From Methyloceanibacter sp. (GTDB taxonomy: Bacteria > Pseudomonadota > Alphaproteobacteria > Rhizobiales > Methyloligellaceae): a stretch of DNA of 10,707 nucleotides. This document shows, piece by piece, positions 1 to 6,570 of this stretch (the stretch's first letter is position 1; the number at the start of each line of letters is the position of its first letter). The notes beneath the pieces are model-generated. The model was given only the letters and a program-made list of their open reading frames with translations. It made no database searches and was not told the origin of the DNA. The translations under genes were made by a program, and so were the position numbers. Location: the NCBI GenBank assembly GCA_025449615.1, contig JANWJA010000126.1, forward strand, positions 1 to 10,707. Reading direction: 5' to 3'.

Positions 1-120
1 ACTTGATCGGTGCCAGAATAATAAGAACGGAGGGGGCGAGAGAAGACCTAGCAGGCCTGTTTCTGCCTACTGCCTCAATCGCGTTAAGGTTGCAAAGTGT
101 GGCGGTTGGGGGAGTTTCGC

Positions 121-363
121 GTGCAGACCGTCTTCGCGCGTATTGTTGTCCTGGCCATCGCGGCGATATCGTTCGACGGGTGCGCTGGAGGTGGCGCGCT
201 GCCTCCGCTCTCCACAACGGCCTCTGCCTCACCAAGCTCGGGCGAGTGGCAGATTATGAAGTCAGTCGATAGTGTGACCGGCCAGAAGTCGGTCAACATC
301 AAGCTGCTGAGCGACCTCTCGGGCATCTCCTCCGCAAACAAAGGAATTTCAAGGAGCAGGTAG
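121..363 (+). CDS. Putative small secreted lipoprotein, possibly frameshifted
   Basis: This encodes about 80 residues from a GTG at 121, which has a good ribosome binding site (GGGGGAG, 108-114, six bases upstream). An in-frame GTG at 97 with AAGG at 86-89 is an alternative. The N-terminus is a short hydrophobic signal-like stretch (FARIVVLAIAAISF) ending in F-D-G-C-A-G-G-G. That is a poor but possible lipobox, with Cys about 20 residues in, followed by a Pro/Ser/Ala-rich linker. The rest has W-Q-I-M-K-S-V-D-S-V-T-G-Q-K-S-V, a pattern like small secreted proteins of Rhizobiales whose function I do not know. The reading ends in a short basic tail (GISRSR). Another frame continues with a protein-like segment to 425, so the gene may be truncated by a frameshift. 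No partner is evident. It is probably a real gene or the remnant of one. Confidence 0.45.
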   Translation: MQTVFARIVVLAIAAISFDGCAGGGALPPLSTTASASPSSGEWQIMKSVDSVTGQKSVNIKLLSDLSGISSANKGISRSR

Positions 364-430
364 CGCTCGTCTCCGACCTCGCCATCTTCATTCTGATTGC
401 TGTGTTTGTCGGCGTCCGCGGATAGTTTCT

Positions 431-694
431 TCAACCGTCGGAGGTTTTCGCCGCCGTCAAACTTCCGGCGACTCCAACCACAACAAAGAGAATATTCGCC
501 ATCGGCGACCATTCGACCTTGCCTTGAAGGAAGGCCATGGCCGCGACGAACAAGACGAGCGCGAGCAGCAACGCTGTCGTGCTGTACCTGCCAAAGCCCG
601 GGGTCTTGGTGCTGAAAATCCCGACAATGGCGGCAGCAAAAACCAGTATTACCCCGAGCGATATATAGTCCTGGGCCTGCATGGCGATCTCCAT
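431..694 (-). CDS. Small three-helix membrane protein of unknown function
   Basis: An 87-residue integral membrane protein I cannot assign to a named family. The start chosen is the ATG at 694 because a ribosome binding site (GAGGG, seven bases upstream on the minus strand) precedes it. A second ATG lies four codons inside, and an upstream ATG at 763 would add 23 residues lacking membrane character. Hydrophobic segments lie at about residues 11-28, 39-56 and 66-80. A short polar loop, STKTPGFGRYS, separates the first two, and K59-E61 and a charged C-terminal tail (KTSDG) lie outside the membrane. There is no enzymatic motif. The gene stands alone, convergent with the putative lipoprotein (67 bases between stops) and divergent from the DUF2188-like gene. 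The helices are hydrophobic in this frame only, which supports real coding. Confidence 0.65.
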   Translation of the reverse strand: MEIAMQAQDYISLGVILVFAAAIVGIFSTKTPGFGRYSTTALLLALVLFVAAMAFLQGKVEWSPMANILFVVVGVAGSLTAAKTSDG

Positions 695-890
695 ATGGAT
701 TCCCTCAATAAGACGAGAAGCCACTCGACGATGTAAGATGGCGTGACCCGGTACTAGCGCCATTCAATAGCAAACGAGAATTAGAGCGGTTTTGGTTCCG
801 AAGTCGTCTGACGAAAATGAGATAGTCCGTCTCACGGCGGCGCGTGTTATTGGCTATAGTCAGCTCTCACGCAACCACGCTGGAAACCCA

Positions 891-1136
891 ATGAGCAAAG
901 TCACTTACGAGATCATTCGTCACGAAGAAGGTTGGGCCTATAAAGCCCGCGGCACGATCTCCGAGACATTTCCGAGTCACGACGCCGCGCTTCAGGCGGC
1001 GCGGATTGCGGCGGGCGAGCAGAAGGTGCCGGGCGAGACCGTCGGCATCCAATACGAGACCGCGAACGGCGTCTGGCATGAGGAAGTCGACTCCGGCACG
1101 GACCGGCCGACGACCGCCGTCAAAGATAAGGCTTAG
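891..1136 (+). CDS. DUF2188-like small protein
   Basis: An 81-residue soluble protein starting at ATG 891. The ribosome binding site is weak (GGAAA, 882-886). An upstream in-frame start at 792 would add 33 residues that look non-coding. The N-terminal half reads Y-E-I-I-R-H-E-E-G-W-A-Y-K-A-R-G-T, then E-T-F-P-S-H-D-A-A-L-Q-A-A-R-I-A-A. This matches the general plan of DUF2188-type proteins: two strands around a G-W, then a helix starting at a Ser/Thr-x-x-x-A-A cap. The role of that family is unknown to me. It continues with a V-G-I-Q-Y-E-T strand and an acidic-to-basic tail. Its stop lies six bases from the stop of the convergent IalB gene. No signal peptide or membrane helix is visible, so it is probably cytoplasmic. 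Confidence 0.7.
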   Translation: MSKVTYEIIRHEEGWAYKARGTISETFPSHDAALQAARIAAGEQKVPGETVGIQYETANGVWHEEVDSGTDRPTTAVKDKA

Positions 1137-1142
1137 CCTGGC

Positions 1143-1847
1143 TTACTGATCGCCGGCAGGGGCTGCTGGCGCGGGGGCCGCAGGAGCAGGCGTTGCCGCT
1201 GCGGGCGGGTTGGCGGCGGGCGGATTGGCTTTCATTATCTGGTCACGAAGCTTTTGCTGCTGCTCGGCGATAACTTTTGGGTCCGTTGCAGGTCCGGCAT
1301 TGGCCTTGGCGAAGCCGCCGAGCGGCAGAGGAACGGCGAGCAGTGAACCGTCCAGCCGCAGCGCCTTCACCATCAGGGATTGGCCCTTCTGCATCTTTTC
1401 GACGATGGCGGGTGTGGCGTCGAAGTCAGCAAGACATCCCGCGGGCAAGCAAGTCAGATACGGACCAACCATCGGTTGGTCTTGATCAAAGGTCAGTTGC
1501 ACGCCCTTCTGATCGAGCATGGCGAGGGGCAAGGTGATACGGAGGGTTTTCTTCTCGACGCCTTGTTGCTCGATGATGCCGGCGCCGGCGAGGAACTGGC
1601 CGGTCTGGGCGCGCGCTTCCATCAGTGTGAGGCAGGTCGGGGTGGCGCCTTGCGATTCTGGGGCGCAGAGCTTGTTCCACGGCGTATAGAGCGGGGCGGG
1701 TGCCGGCTTGGCCGTCGCTGCAGGTTTCTGGGTAGGTGCCGGCTTGGGCTGAGGGGCGGCATCTTGGGCCCGGGCGTCGCCAGCCAACAAGGCAATGCCA
1801 AGCGCGGCCAAGAGCAACACCCGGTATTCGATACGCTTGTCTTCCAT
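1143..1847 (-). CDS. Invasion-associated locus B (IalB) family periplasmic protein
   Basis: A 234-residue secreted protein of the IalB family, named after a Bartonella erythrocyte-invasion factor. Most family members occur in non-pathogenic alphaproteobacteria and have no settled function. Residues 1-27 are a signal peptide (hydrophobic core VLLLAALGIALLAG, likely cleavage A-R-A|Q-D). A Pro/Ala/Lys-rich linker (about 28-56) precedes the IalB domain (about 57-178), which carries W57, the cysteine pair C61/C72 and the C-L-P-A-G-C pair at C133/C138. These probably form two disulfides, consistent with a periplasmic location. The basic-hydrophobic block KKTLRITLPLAML (99-111) is typical. The C-terminal 25-30 residues are again almost only Pro and Ala. 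The start at 1847 is chosen because the signal peptide begins there; GGGGA lies about eight bases upstream. In-frame sequence extends open to 2144 but is not protein-like. It is divergent from the small membrane protein gene. Confidence 0.85.
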   Translation of the reverse strand: MEDKRIEYRVLLLAALGIALLAGDARAQDAAPQPKPAPTQKPAATAKPAPAPLYTPWNKLCAPESQGATPTCLTLMEARAQTGQFLAGAGIIEQQGVEKKTLRITLPLAMLDQKGVQLTFDQDQPMVGPYLTCLPAGCLADFDATPAIVEKMQKGQSLMVKALRLDGSLLAVPLPLGGFAKANAGPATDPKVIAEQQQKLRDQIMKANPPAANPPAAATPAPAAPAPAAPAGDQ

Positions 1848-2013
1848 AACCCTCTTTCCCCTATGTCTCGGGCATCCAGCCCTTCGTGCCATTCCCGGCG
1901 ATGCAGGTTCATACTGGTATTGGCGTGAAACTGGAACCCCATCGTCGCGTTGTTTTTTCCGCATGATTGCGGCTGAGGTAGCCCCGAAATCGCGATATGC
2001 TCTAGAGGCGATT
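1848..2013. promoter_or_regulatory. Divergent intergenic region between the IalB gene and a membrane protein gene
   Basis: These 166 bases must carry promoters for both flanking genes. I cannot identify convincing -35/-10 pairs. A short perfect inverted repeat, CCGCA-TGAT-TGCGG at 1959-1972, lies next to a six-T run on the plus strand (1953-1958). The T run precedes the stem on the plus strand and reads as A's on the minus strand, so it is not an intrinsic terminator in either direction. It could be a protein-binding site. Function unknown. Confidence 0.3.
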
Positions 2014-2349
2014 ATGGGTTTTTTGGTGACAGGAGTGGGTTTGGCGGATCTCGGCACAGGCGACAGGCGGCTTCGCTCGAGCGTGCTGTTTGCAGTAACG
2101 GCGCATTGCCTCTTCCTCATTTTCCTGACGGTCTTCTTGTTCAATCACGCCAATCCCAACGGCGACGGGATGGAGATGGTCGCCGTGGGAGCGGCCTTCA
2201 TGTTCATTTTCCTGCCGCTCAGCCTGCCGGCTTTCGTTCTCGCCAAAGACGGTAGAGCACTCATCATTGCGGCCATCCTGGCCGGCCTCGCCTCGGTTGC
2301 CTATTTCGCATTCTGGCTGGAAATTCTCCATGAGCTTCATCTCTCCTGA
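2014..2349 (+). CDS. Small three-helix membrane protein upstream of a lytic transglycosylase
   Basis: A 111-residue integral membrane protein of unknown family. The start at ATG 2014 is preceded by AGAGG (2005-2009) five bases away. An ATG at 1963 would add 17 residues without a clear ribosome binding site. Hydrophobic segments lie at about residues 24-44 (VLFAVTAHCLFLIFLTVFLF), 54-77 and 82-102, separated by the polar loop NHANPNGDG and a short K-D-G-R turn. The end, WLEILHELHLS, looks amphipathic. The last seven codons overlap the start of the next gene (ATG 2330; overlap 20 bases, different frame). The two are therefore probably co-transcribed and translationally coupled, which suggests a link to the envelope or to peptidoglycan turnover, but nothing in the sequence shows a direct role. 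Confidence 0.7.
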   Translation: MGFLVTGVGLADLGTGDRRLRSSVLFAVTAHCLFLIFLTVFLFNHANPNGDGMEMVAVGAAFMFIFLPLSLPAFVLAKDGRALIIAAILAGLASVAYFAFWLEILHELHLS

Positions 2350-3274
2350 CGATGGCACGAGGCGGAGCCGGAGCGCTTGGCGGACCACAATTCTCGCCAT
2401 GTCGATCTTGTCGGCGACACCAGCGCTGAGTGAAGACGTAGAGAGGAAGGTCGATGGCGGGGTCGATGCGGTGGCCTTGGCGGCGGCAGGCCCGAAACCC
2501 TTTGTCGATATTGTCTGCCCGCTAATGCAGAAAGAGGCGGCTTCGATGAGGCTGCCGCCGATGTTCTTCGTGCGGCTGATCTGGAAAGAGAGTCGGTTCA
2601 ATCCGAGCGCCGTCAGCCCGAAGGGTGCGCAAGGCATCGCTCAGTTCATGCCGCAAACGGCCGATGAGCGGGGATTGGATGATCCGTTCGAGCCGAAGGC
2701 TGCGATCGCGCATTCGGCGAGCCTCCTGTCCGATCTCCGCGACGAGTTTGGCAATGTCGGGCTCGCGGCCGCGGCCTATAACGCCGGCGCCGAGCGCGTG
2801 CGTGATTGGCTCGCCGGACGCTCGCATCTGCCTCTGGAGACGCTCGACTATGTCCAGTTCGTGACGGGGCGCGCGGCATCGGAATGGAAACTCGCCGAGA
2901 CCACGCTTCCGGACTCGATCGGCGAGGGCGCGGGCGACGTGGTCGAGCAGTGCCGTCAGCTCGCGCCGCTCGTGGTGCGCGCGGTCTATGAGACGGAGCC
3001 GCTGACGGCGAGCGGCGCGTGGCGGCCTTGGGGCATTCAGGTGTCGACGGCTTTCTCCAAGGAGAAGGCGCTCTCTTGGTTCGGACGGCTCAAGCAGCTC
3101 CATGCTTCGGTGCTTGCGGATGCTGAGCCGTTCGTGCTGCCGGAGCGGAATTTGAGCCGTGGCCGGCGTTATCTCTACATGGTGCAGATCGGTGCCGAAA
3201 GTCGCGACGAGGCGACTAAACTCTGTGCCGCTCTCAGAAAGAATGGTGGCGCCTGCATCGTGCAGAAGAATTGA
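2330..3274 (+). CDS. Secreted lytic transglycosylase (SLT domain) with C-terminal SPOR-like domain
   Basis: A 314-residue periplasmic enzyme expected to cleave the MurNAc-GlcNAc bond of peptidoglycan with formation of 1,6-anhydroMurNAc. A basic N-terminus (TRRSRSAWR) and hydrophobic core lead to a likely cleavage at A-L-S|E-D (about residue 34). The SLT domain spans about 60-165. The catalytic Glu is E87 in I-W-K-E-S-R-F-N-P, followed by S-P-K-G-A-Q-G-I-A-Q-F-M-P and A-A-Y-N-A-G (148-153), the hallmark motifs of this family. Residues about 234-314 (W-G-I-Q-V near the start, C-A-A-L-R-K-N-G-G-A-C near the end) look like a SPOR domain, which in other proteins binds denuded septal glycan. The start at 2330 puts the signal peptide at the N-terminus; the ribosome binding site is weak (GGAAA), consistent with coupling to the overlapping gene upstream. 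Its stop lies 18 bases from the stop of the convergent DUF2946-like gene. Confidence 0.9.
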   Translation: MSFISPDDGTRRSRSAWRTTILAMSILSATPALSEDVERKVDGGVDAVALAAAGPKPFVDIVCPLMQKEAASMRLPPMFFVRLIWKESRFNPSAVSPKGAQGIAQFMPQTADERGLDDPFEPKAAIAHSASLLSDLRDEFGNVGLAAAAYNAGAERVRDWLAGRSHLPLETLDYVQFVTGRAASEWKLAETTLPDSIGEGAGDVVEQCRQLAPLVVRAVYETEPLTASGAWRPWGIQVSTAFSKEKALSWFGRLKQLHASVLADAEPFVLPERNLSRGRRYLYMVQIGAESRDEATKLCAALRKNGGACIVQKN

Positions 3275-3292
3275 AAGTTGGAGGAGAGGGGG

Positions 3293-3676
3293 TCAGGCTG
3301 AGGCGGGAGGTGCGCGAGAGCAAGACTCGGATTGTGGTTCCACGCTGATGGCAGGGTCGCCCCCTCCATCGGTCAGACAAGCCGCCTGAGAACTCCCCAG
3401 CCCAATCACATCACATGCTAACGCTCCGACCGGCGTCATGCCGCAGGCGGTCCGGCAAGAATGACTACAGCCGACACAGTCGTCCTTGTGCCCGGTTTGC
3501 TTCGGTAACGTCGCCCCAGGGCTAACGAGGCCGCGAGTCGTGCAAATGATGCCGCCGAGGCTTGTGGCGCCAAAGGCGTGACCGGCTATGGCGAAGGGAC
3601 CGAGCAGGACCTGGAATAGCAGGGCCCAAACGGCGAAGAGCGACGCAATATCCTGCTGCCGTCGTAGCCAATTCAT
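3293..3676 (-). CDS. DUF2946-like cysteine-rich membrane-anchored protein
   Basis: A 127-residue protein starting at ATG 3676, with GAGG eight bases upstream. It has an N-terminal hydrophobic helix (about residues 11-36, ASLFAVWALLFQVLLGPFAI) that could be a signal anchor or signal peptide. After it come C45 and a cluster C67-x2-C70-x3-C74-x3-C78 with H63 and H72, then C88 and further cysteines near the end. This plan, one N-terminal helix plus a short Cys/His-rich outer part, resembles the DUF2946 family, whose members often lie near copper or other heavy-metal genes; their function is not established. The Cys/His cluster suggests metal binding in the periplasm. That is inference. The gene is divergent from corA (216 bases) and convergent with the lytic transglycosylase gene. 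Confidence 0.7.
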   Translation of the reverse strand: MNWLRRQQDIASLFAVWALLFQVLLGPFAIAGHAFGATSLGGIICTTRGLVSPGATLPKQTGHKDDCVGCSHSCRTACGMTPVGALACDVIGLGSSQAACLTDGGGDPAISVEPQSESCSRAPPASA

Positions 3677-3695
3677 GCCCTAAGCCTCGATCTTG

Positions 3696-3713
3696 GCTTC
3701 CGAGATGGGAAGC
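3696..3713. other. Short stem-loop in the DUF2946-corA divergent region
   Basis: A perfect six-base inverted repeat, GCTTCC-GAGATG-GGAAGC, lies 20 bases upstream of the DUF2946-like start within a 216-base divergent region (3677-3892). No T run follows, so it is not an intrinsic terminator. It may be an operator or a leader hairpin, or may be chance. I see no convincing promoter hexamers in the rest of this region. Confidence 0.25.
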
Positions 3714-3892
3714 TCTTGAAGACGATCATATTAGATACCGTCCGATTGTAGCCATTTGAGGATTTGCGCATCTATCCAGCCTTGATCCAGCGCAAAGGAG
3801 CGGCGAAAGGTCCGAAACGCCTTGGTTGGCAAGGGGTCGCGGCTGGGTCTATGGTCGCTCGCGTGACCCTACGGGGCTCTGGGGACCGATCG

Positions 3893-4864
3893 ATGCTCAC
3901 GATCTACGAGGCAAAATCTGGGGCGCTGGTGCCGCAGAAAGGCAGCCCCCGGATCACCGAGGGTGTAATCTGGATCGATCTCCTCAACCCCACGCGGGAA
4001 GAAGAAGGCAAGATCGAGCGGGCGCTCAAGCTCGAGATTCCAACCCGCGAAGAGCAACAGGAGATCGAGGTCTCGAGCCGGCTCTATCAAGAGAACGGCG
4101 CGCACTTCATGACGGCAACGGTGCTCTATCAGGCCTATACGGGAGAGCCGACGACGACACACGTAACGTTCATCCTGGCCGGTCAGCGCTTGATCACGTT
4201 ACGTTATGCGCAGCCTCGCGCCTTCTCGATTTTTGCGACTCGCTGCCGGCGGCCCGAAGTGAAGCTGAACAACGGTACCGCCGTCCTGATCGGGCTGATG
4301 GAGACGTTGATCGACCGGCTGGCGGATTCGATCGAGCGCATGCAGGGCGAAGTCGACACGCTGTCGCATTCGATCTTCGAAATGAGGGGCGGCTCGGTGT
4401 CGCGTCAACGTCGCTTCGACGTTTTGCTTAAAGCGATCGGGCGTCAGGGCGAGAACACTTCTCGCGCACGCGAAAGCGCACACTCCTTGGGGCGTCTGCT
4501 CACCTTTTTCGCTCATGCCGCGAACGAGCGGAAGGAAGACAAGCCGCTACAGGCACGCATCCGTACCGCGGCGCGGGACGTGCATTCGCTGACCGATCAT
4601 GTCAGCTTCCTCGCCAACAAGATCGTGTTCCTGCTCGATGCCACACTCGGCATGATCAACATTCAACAAAACGACATCATCAAGATCTTCTCCATCGCCG
4701 CTGTTGTGTTCCTGCCACCGACGCTGGTCGCCTCGATCTACGGCATGAATTTTCACCATATGCCGGAACTCGATTGGCATTACGGTTACCCATTGGCGGT
4801 TCTGTTGATGATTGCGTCCGCCGTGCTGCCCTATCTATTTTTCAAGCGGAAAGGCTGGCTATAA
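3893..4864 (+). CDS. corA: CorA-family magnesium/divalent cation channel
   Basis: A 323-residue inner-membrane channel of the CorA (2-TM-GxN) family, which as a homopentamer passes Mg2+ and sometimes Co2+ or Ni2+. The cytoplasmic N-terminal domain (about 1-240) starts with M-L-T-I-Y and includes V-I-W-I-D-L-L-N-P (25-33), typical of the family, then long charged helices. The selectivity signature Y-G-M-N (283-286) closes TM1 (about 265-283) and is followed by F-H-H-M-P-E-L-D-W, close to the classic periplasmic loop. TM2 spans about 299-316, and the end K-R-K-G-W-L is the usual basic CorA terminus. Length is normal for the family. The start at 3893 is preferred because GGGGAC sits seven bases upstream; a TTG at 3764 would add 43 residues unlike CorA. 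The APF-repeat gene follows 81 bases downstream on the same strand. Confidence 0.95.
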   Translation: MLTIYEAKSGALVPQKGSPRITEGVIWIDLLNPTREEEGKIERALKLEIPTREEQQEIEVSSRLYQENGAHFMTATVLYQAYTGEPTTTHVTFILAGQRLITLRYAQPRAFSIFATRCRRPEVKLNNGTAVLIGLMETLIDRLADSIERMQGEVDTLSHSIFEMRGGSVSRQRRFDVLLKAIGRQGENTSRARESAHSLGRLLTFFAHAANERKEDKPLQARIRTAARDVHSLTDHVSFLANKIVFLLDATLGMINIQQNDIIKIFSIAAVVFLPPTLVASIYGMNFHHMPELDWHYGYPLAVLLMIASAVLPYLFFKRKGWL

Positions 4865-4945
4865 TTTCGGCTTGCCTCGCTGGTAATGTCTGGTCAGACT
4901 CTGTGGCAGGTGGTCGGGCGCGGGCAAAGCGTATGGAGACTGAAT

Positions 4946-5257
4946 ATGAGTCATTATTCTTATCTGCTTGGCGTCGCGGCCATCGGTCTTGGCATTGCAG
5001 CCGGCTCAGCGCAAGCGTCCGCCGCGCCTGCGCAAATTTTCCAGGTCGAGGCGAAGAGCAGCCTTGTGCAAACGGTCGGCTACTGGAAGCGTCGCCATTA
5101 CTATCGCGACTATGACGGCGAGCATGTGCGGGCGCCGTTCGCGTCGGTCGATACCGGGCCAGGCACTCACGTCGAAGCACCGTTCGCCACGGTTCACACT
5201 GATGGCCGTGGCACCTATGTGCGGGCGCCTTTCGTCGATCTCTGGGTCCCGCGCTAG
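4946..5257 (+). CDS. Small secreted protein with three V-x-A-P-F repeats
   Basis: A 103-residue exported protein I cannot assign to a named family. The start at ATG 4946 has a good ribosome binding site (GGAGA, 4935-4939). Residues 1-26 form a signal peptide (YLLGVAAIGLGIAAGSAQA) with likely cleavage at A-Q-A|S. The mature part begins with a short helix-like stretch, then an aromatic/basic block, GYWKRRHYYRDYD (45-57). It ends in three imperfect repeats, H-V-R-A-P-F-A-S-V-D (60-69), H-V-E-A-P-F-A-T-V-H (75-84) and Y-V-R-A-P-F-V-D-L-W (91-100), spaced 15-16 residues and joined by Gly-rich linkers. A repeated beta-strand unit at the envelope is plausible. The stop TAG overlaps the stop of convergent chrA by four bases. 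It may share a transcript with corA. Function unknown. Confidence 0.8.
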   Translation: MSHYSYLLGVAAIGLGIAAGSAQASAAPAQIFQVEAKSSLVQTVGYWKRRHYYRDYDGEHVRAPFASVDTGPGTHVEAPFATVHTDGRGTYVRAPFVDLWVPR

Positions 5258-6570
5258 GCAGCGTAGTGCCAGGCGAGCGACGCGACTGCACTAATCGCGA
5301 GCGTCGCCACGATGCCTGCATGCATGCGGAAGAGCAGGAACGCGGCCAAGCAGGCGATCGCGACCGCTTCGATATTGAGGGTCGCGATCTCGGGGCGGGA
5401 GAGCTGCAGCGGACCGAGGGCGATTGGCTCGACGCTGCCGAAGAAGACGTGTAGGGCGAACCAGAGACTCAAATTCAGAATGACGCCGACCACGGCGGCG
5501 GTGACGCCGGCAAGCGCACCTGCGATCTTGGGACTTGATGTCAGCCGCTCGACGTAAGGCGCACCGACGAAGATCCAAAGAAAGCAAGGCGCGAAGGTCG
5601 CCCAAAGGGTGACGGCGGCGCCGAGCAGCCCGTAGCCAAGCTGTGGTTCGCCGCTATGGCGGAAGGCTGCGAGGAAGCCGACGAACTCGGTGACAAGGAT
5701 CAGCGGGCCAGGCGTTGTCTCAGCGAGACCGAGACCATCGAGCATCTCGCCGGCGGTAAGCCAGTGATAGGTCTCAACCGCCTGCTGCGCCATGTAGGCC
5801 AGCACCGAATACGCGCCGCCAAACGTCACCACCGAGAGCTTGGAGAAGAAGATTGAAATGTCGGTCGTGACGTGATCGCGGCCGAGGATCAGGGCAAGGA
5901 CTAGAAGCGGTCCAAGCCAGATCGCGAGCCACAGCGCCGCCGTGCGCAAGGTGCGTGAGAGAGGGACGGGTGGAGGTTCGAGCGATGTGGGCTCCATTGC
6001 GATTTGCGGGCTCTCAAAAAAGAATCCGGCGAGCGCCGCAGCCGCGATGATCAGTGGGAAAGGCAGGGCGAAGCAGAAGATGCCGATAAAGGCTGAGGCT
6101 GCAATCAGCCAATCGACCGGACGTCGCAACGACCGCTTCGCCACGCGGAGCAAAGCCTCGATGACGATTACGATTACCGCGGCCTTGATGCCGACGAAAG
6201 CCACCTCGACGAGAGGAAGCCGGCCGAAATAGGCGTAAGCCACACTCAAGGCGAGCACGACCAAGGCGCCCGGAAGAACGAACAGCAGGCCCGCGGCAAG
6301 TCCGCCGACCGTGCCGTGCAGGCGCCAACCGATATAGGTCGCGAGCTGCATGGCTTCAGGCCCGGGCAGCAGCATGCAGAAATTGAGCGCATTCAGATAG
6401 CGCTGTTCGTCGATCCATTTCCGCTCATCGACCAGTATGCGATGCATCAGCGCGATCTGCCCGGCAGGGCCGCCGAAGGAGAGCACGCCAATCTTTGCCC
6501 AGACGTGGAGCGCCTCGCGGAAGGTGGGTTGATGTGACGAATCAGAAGTGGGTTTTGCGTTAGGTCCCAT
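5254..6570 (-). CDS. chrA: ChrA-family chromate transporter (two-domain)
   Basis: A 438-residue inner-membrane protein of the CHR superfamily, the long form made of two homologous halves. Family members export chromate using the proton gradient; some act on other anions, so chromate is the likely but unproven substrate. The N-half begins F-R-E-A-L-H-V-W-A-K-I-G and has S-F-G-G-P-A-G-Q-I (31-39) and L-L-P-G-P-E-A-M-Q (67-75). The C-half has the equivalent T-F-G-G-A-Y-S-V-L (249-257) and A-E-T-T-P-G-P-L (283-290). Many hydrophobic segments follow each motif; a Pro-rich linker (about 190-205) joins the halves. The start at ATG 6570 has GGAG about nine bases upstream. No chrB or other chromate regulator is present in the window. 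Its promoter must lie in the 201-base divergent region shared with the Kef gene. Confidence 0.95.
   Translation of the reverse strand: MGPNAKPTSDSSHQPTFREALHVWAKIGVLSFGGPAGQIALMHRILVDERKWIDEQRYLNALNFCMLLPGPEAMQLATYIGWRLHGTVGGLAAGLLFVLPGALVVLALSVAYAYFGRLPLVEVAFVGIKAAVIVIVIEALLRVAKRSLRRPVDWLIAASAFIGIFCFALPFPLIIAAAALAGFFFESPQIAMEPTSLEPPPVPLSRTLRTAALWLAIWLGPLLVLALILGRDHVTTDISIFFSKLSVVTFGGAYSVLAYMAQQAVETYHWLTAGEMLDGLGLAETTPGPLILVTEFVGFLAAFRHSGEPQLGYGLLGAAVTLWATFAPCFLWIFVGAPYVERLTSSPKIAGALAGVTAAVVGVILNLSLWFALHVFFGSVEPIALGPLQLSRPEIATLNIEAVAIACLAAFLLFRMHAGIVATLAISAVASLAWHYAA

Noticed and set aside
1..96. Open frame from position 3 at the left edge
   Set aside because: Its translation has no recognisable pattern, it overlaps the better supported lipoprotein frame, and it stops at 272. 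I see nothing else in 1-96.
84..512. 142-residue minus-strand open frame
   Set aside because: It overlaps both the putative lipoprotein and the membrane protein gene, lacks a ribosome binding site and has no recognisable domain. It is most likely a shadow frame of GC-rich DNA.
781..830. TTAGAGCGGTTTT as the edge of an interspersed palindromic repeat common in Rhizobiales
   Set aside because: No matching inverted arm follows within the intergenic region, and only one copy is in the window.
855..860. TATAGT as a -10 box for the DUF2188-like gene
   Set aside because: No acceptable -35 hexamer lies 16-18 bases upstream; the best candidate is 19 bases away and poor.
1953..1972. T run plus CCGCA/TGCGG stem as an intrinsic terminator
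   Set aside because: The T run precedes the stem on the plus strand and becomes an A run after the stem on the minus strand, so neither strand gives stem followed by U's.
1848..2144. In-frame N-terminal extension of the IalB gene to 2144
   Set aside because: It would bury the signal peptide about 100 residues inside, is rich in basic residues unlike a secreted protein, and overlaps the opposite-strand membrane protein gene.
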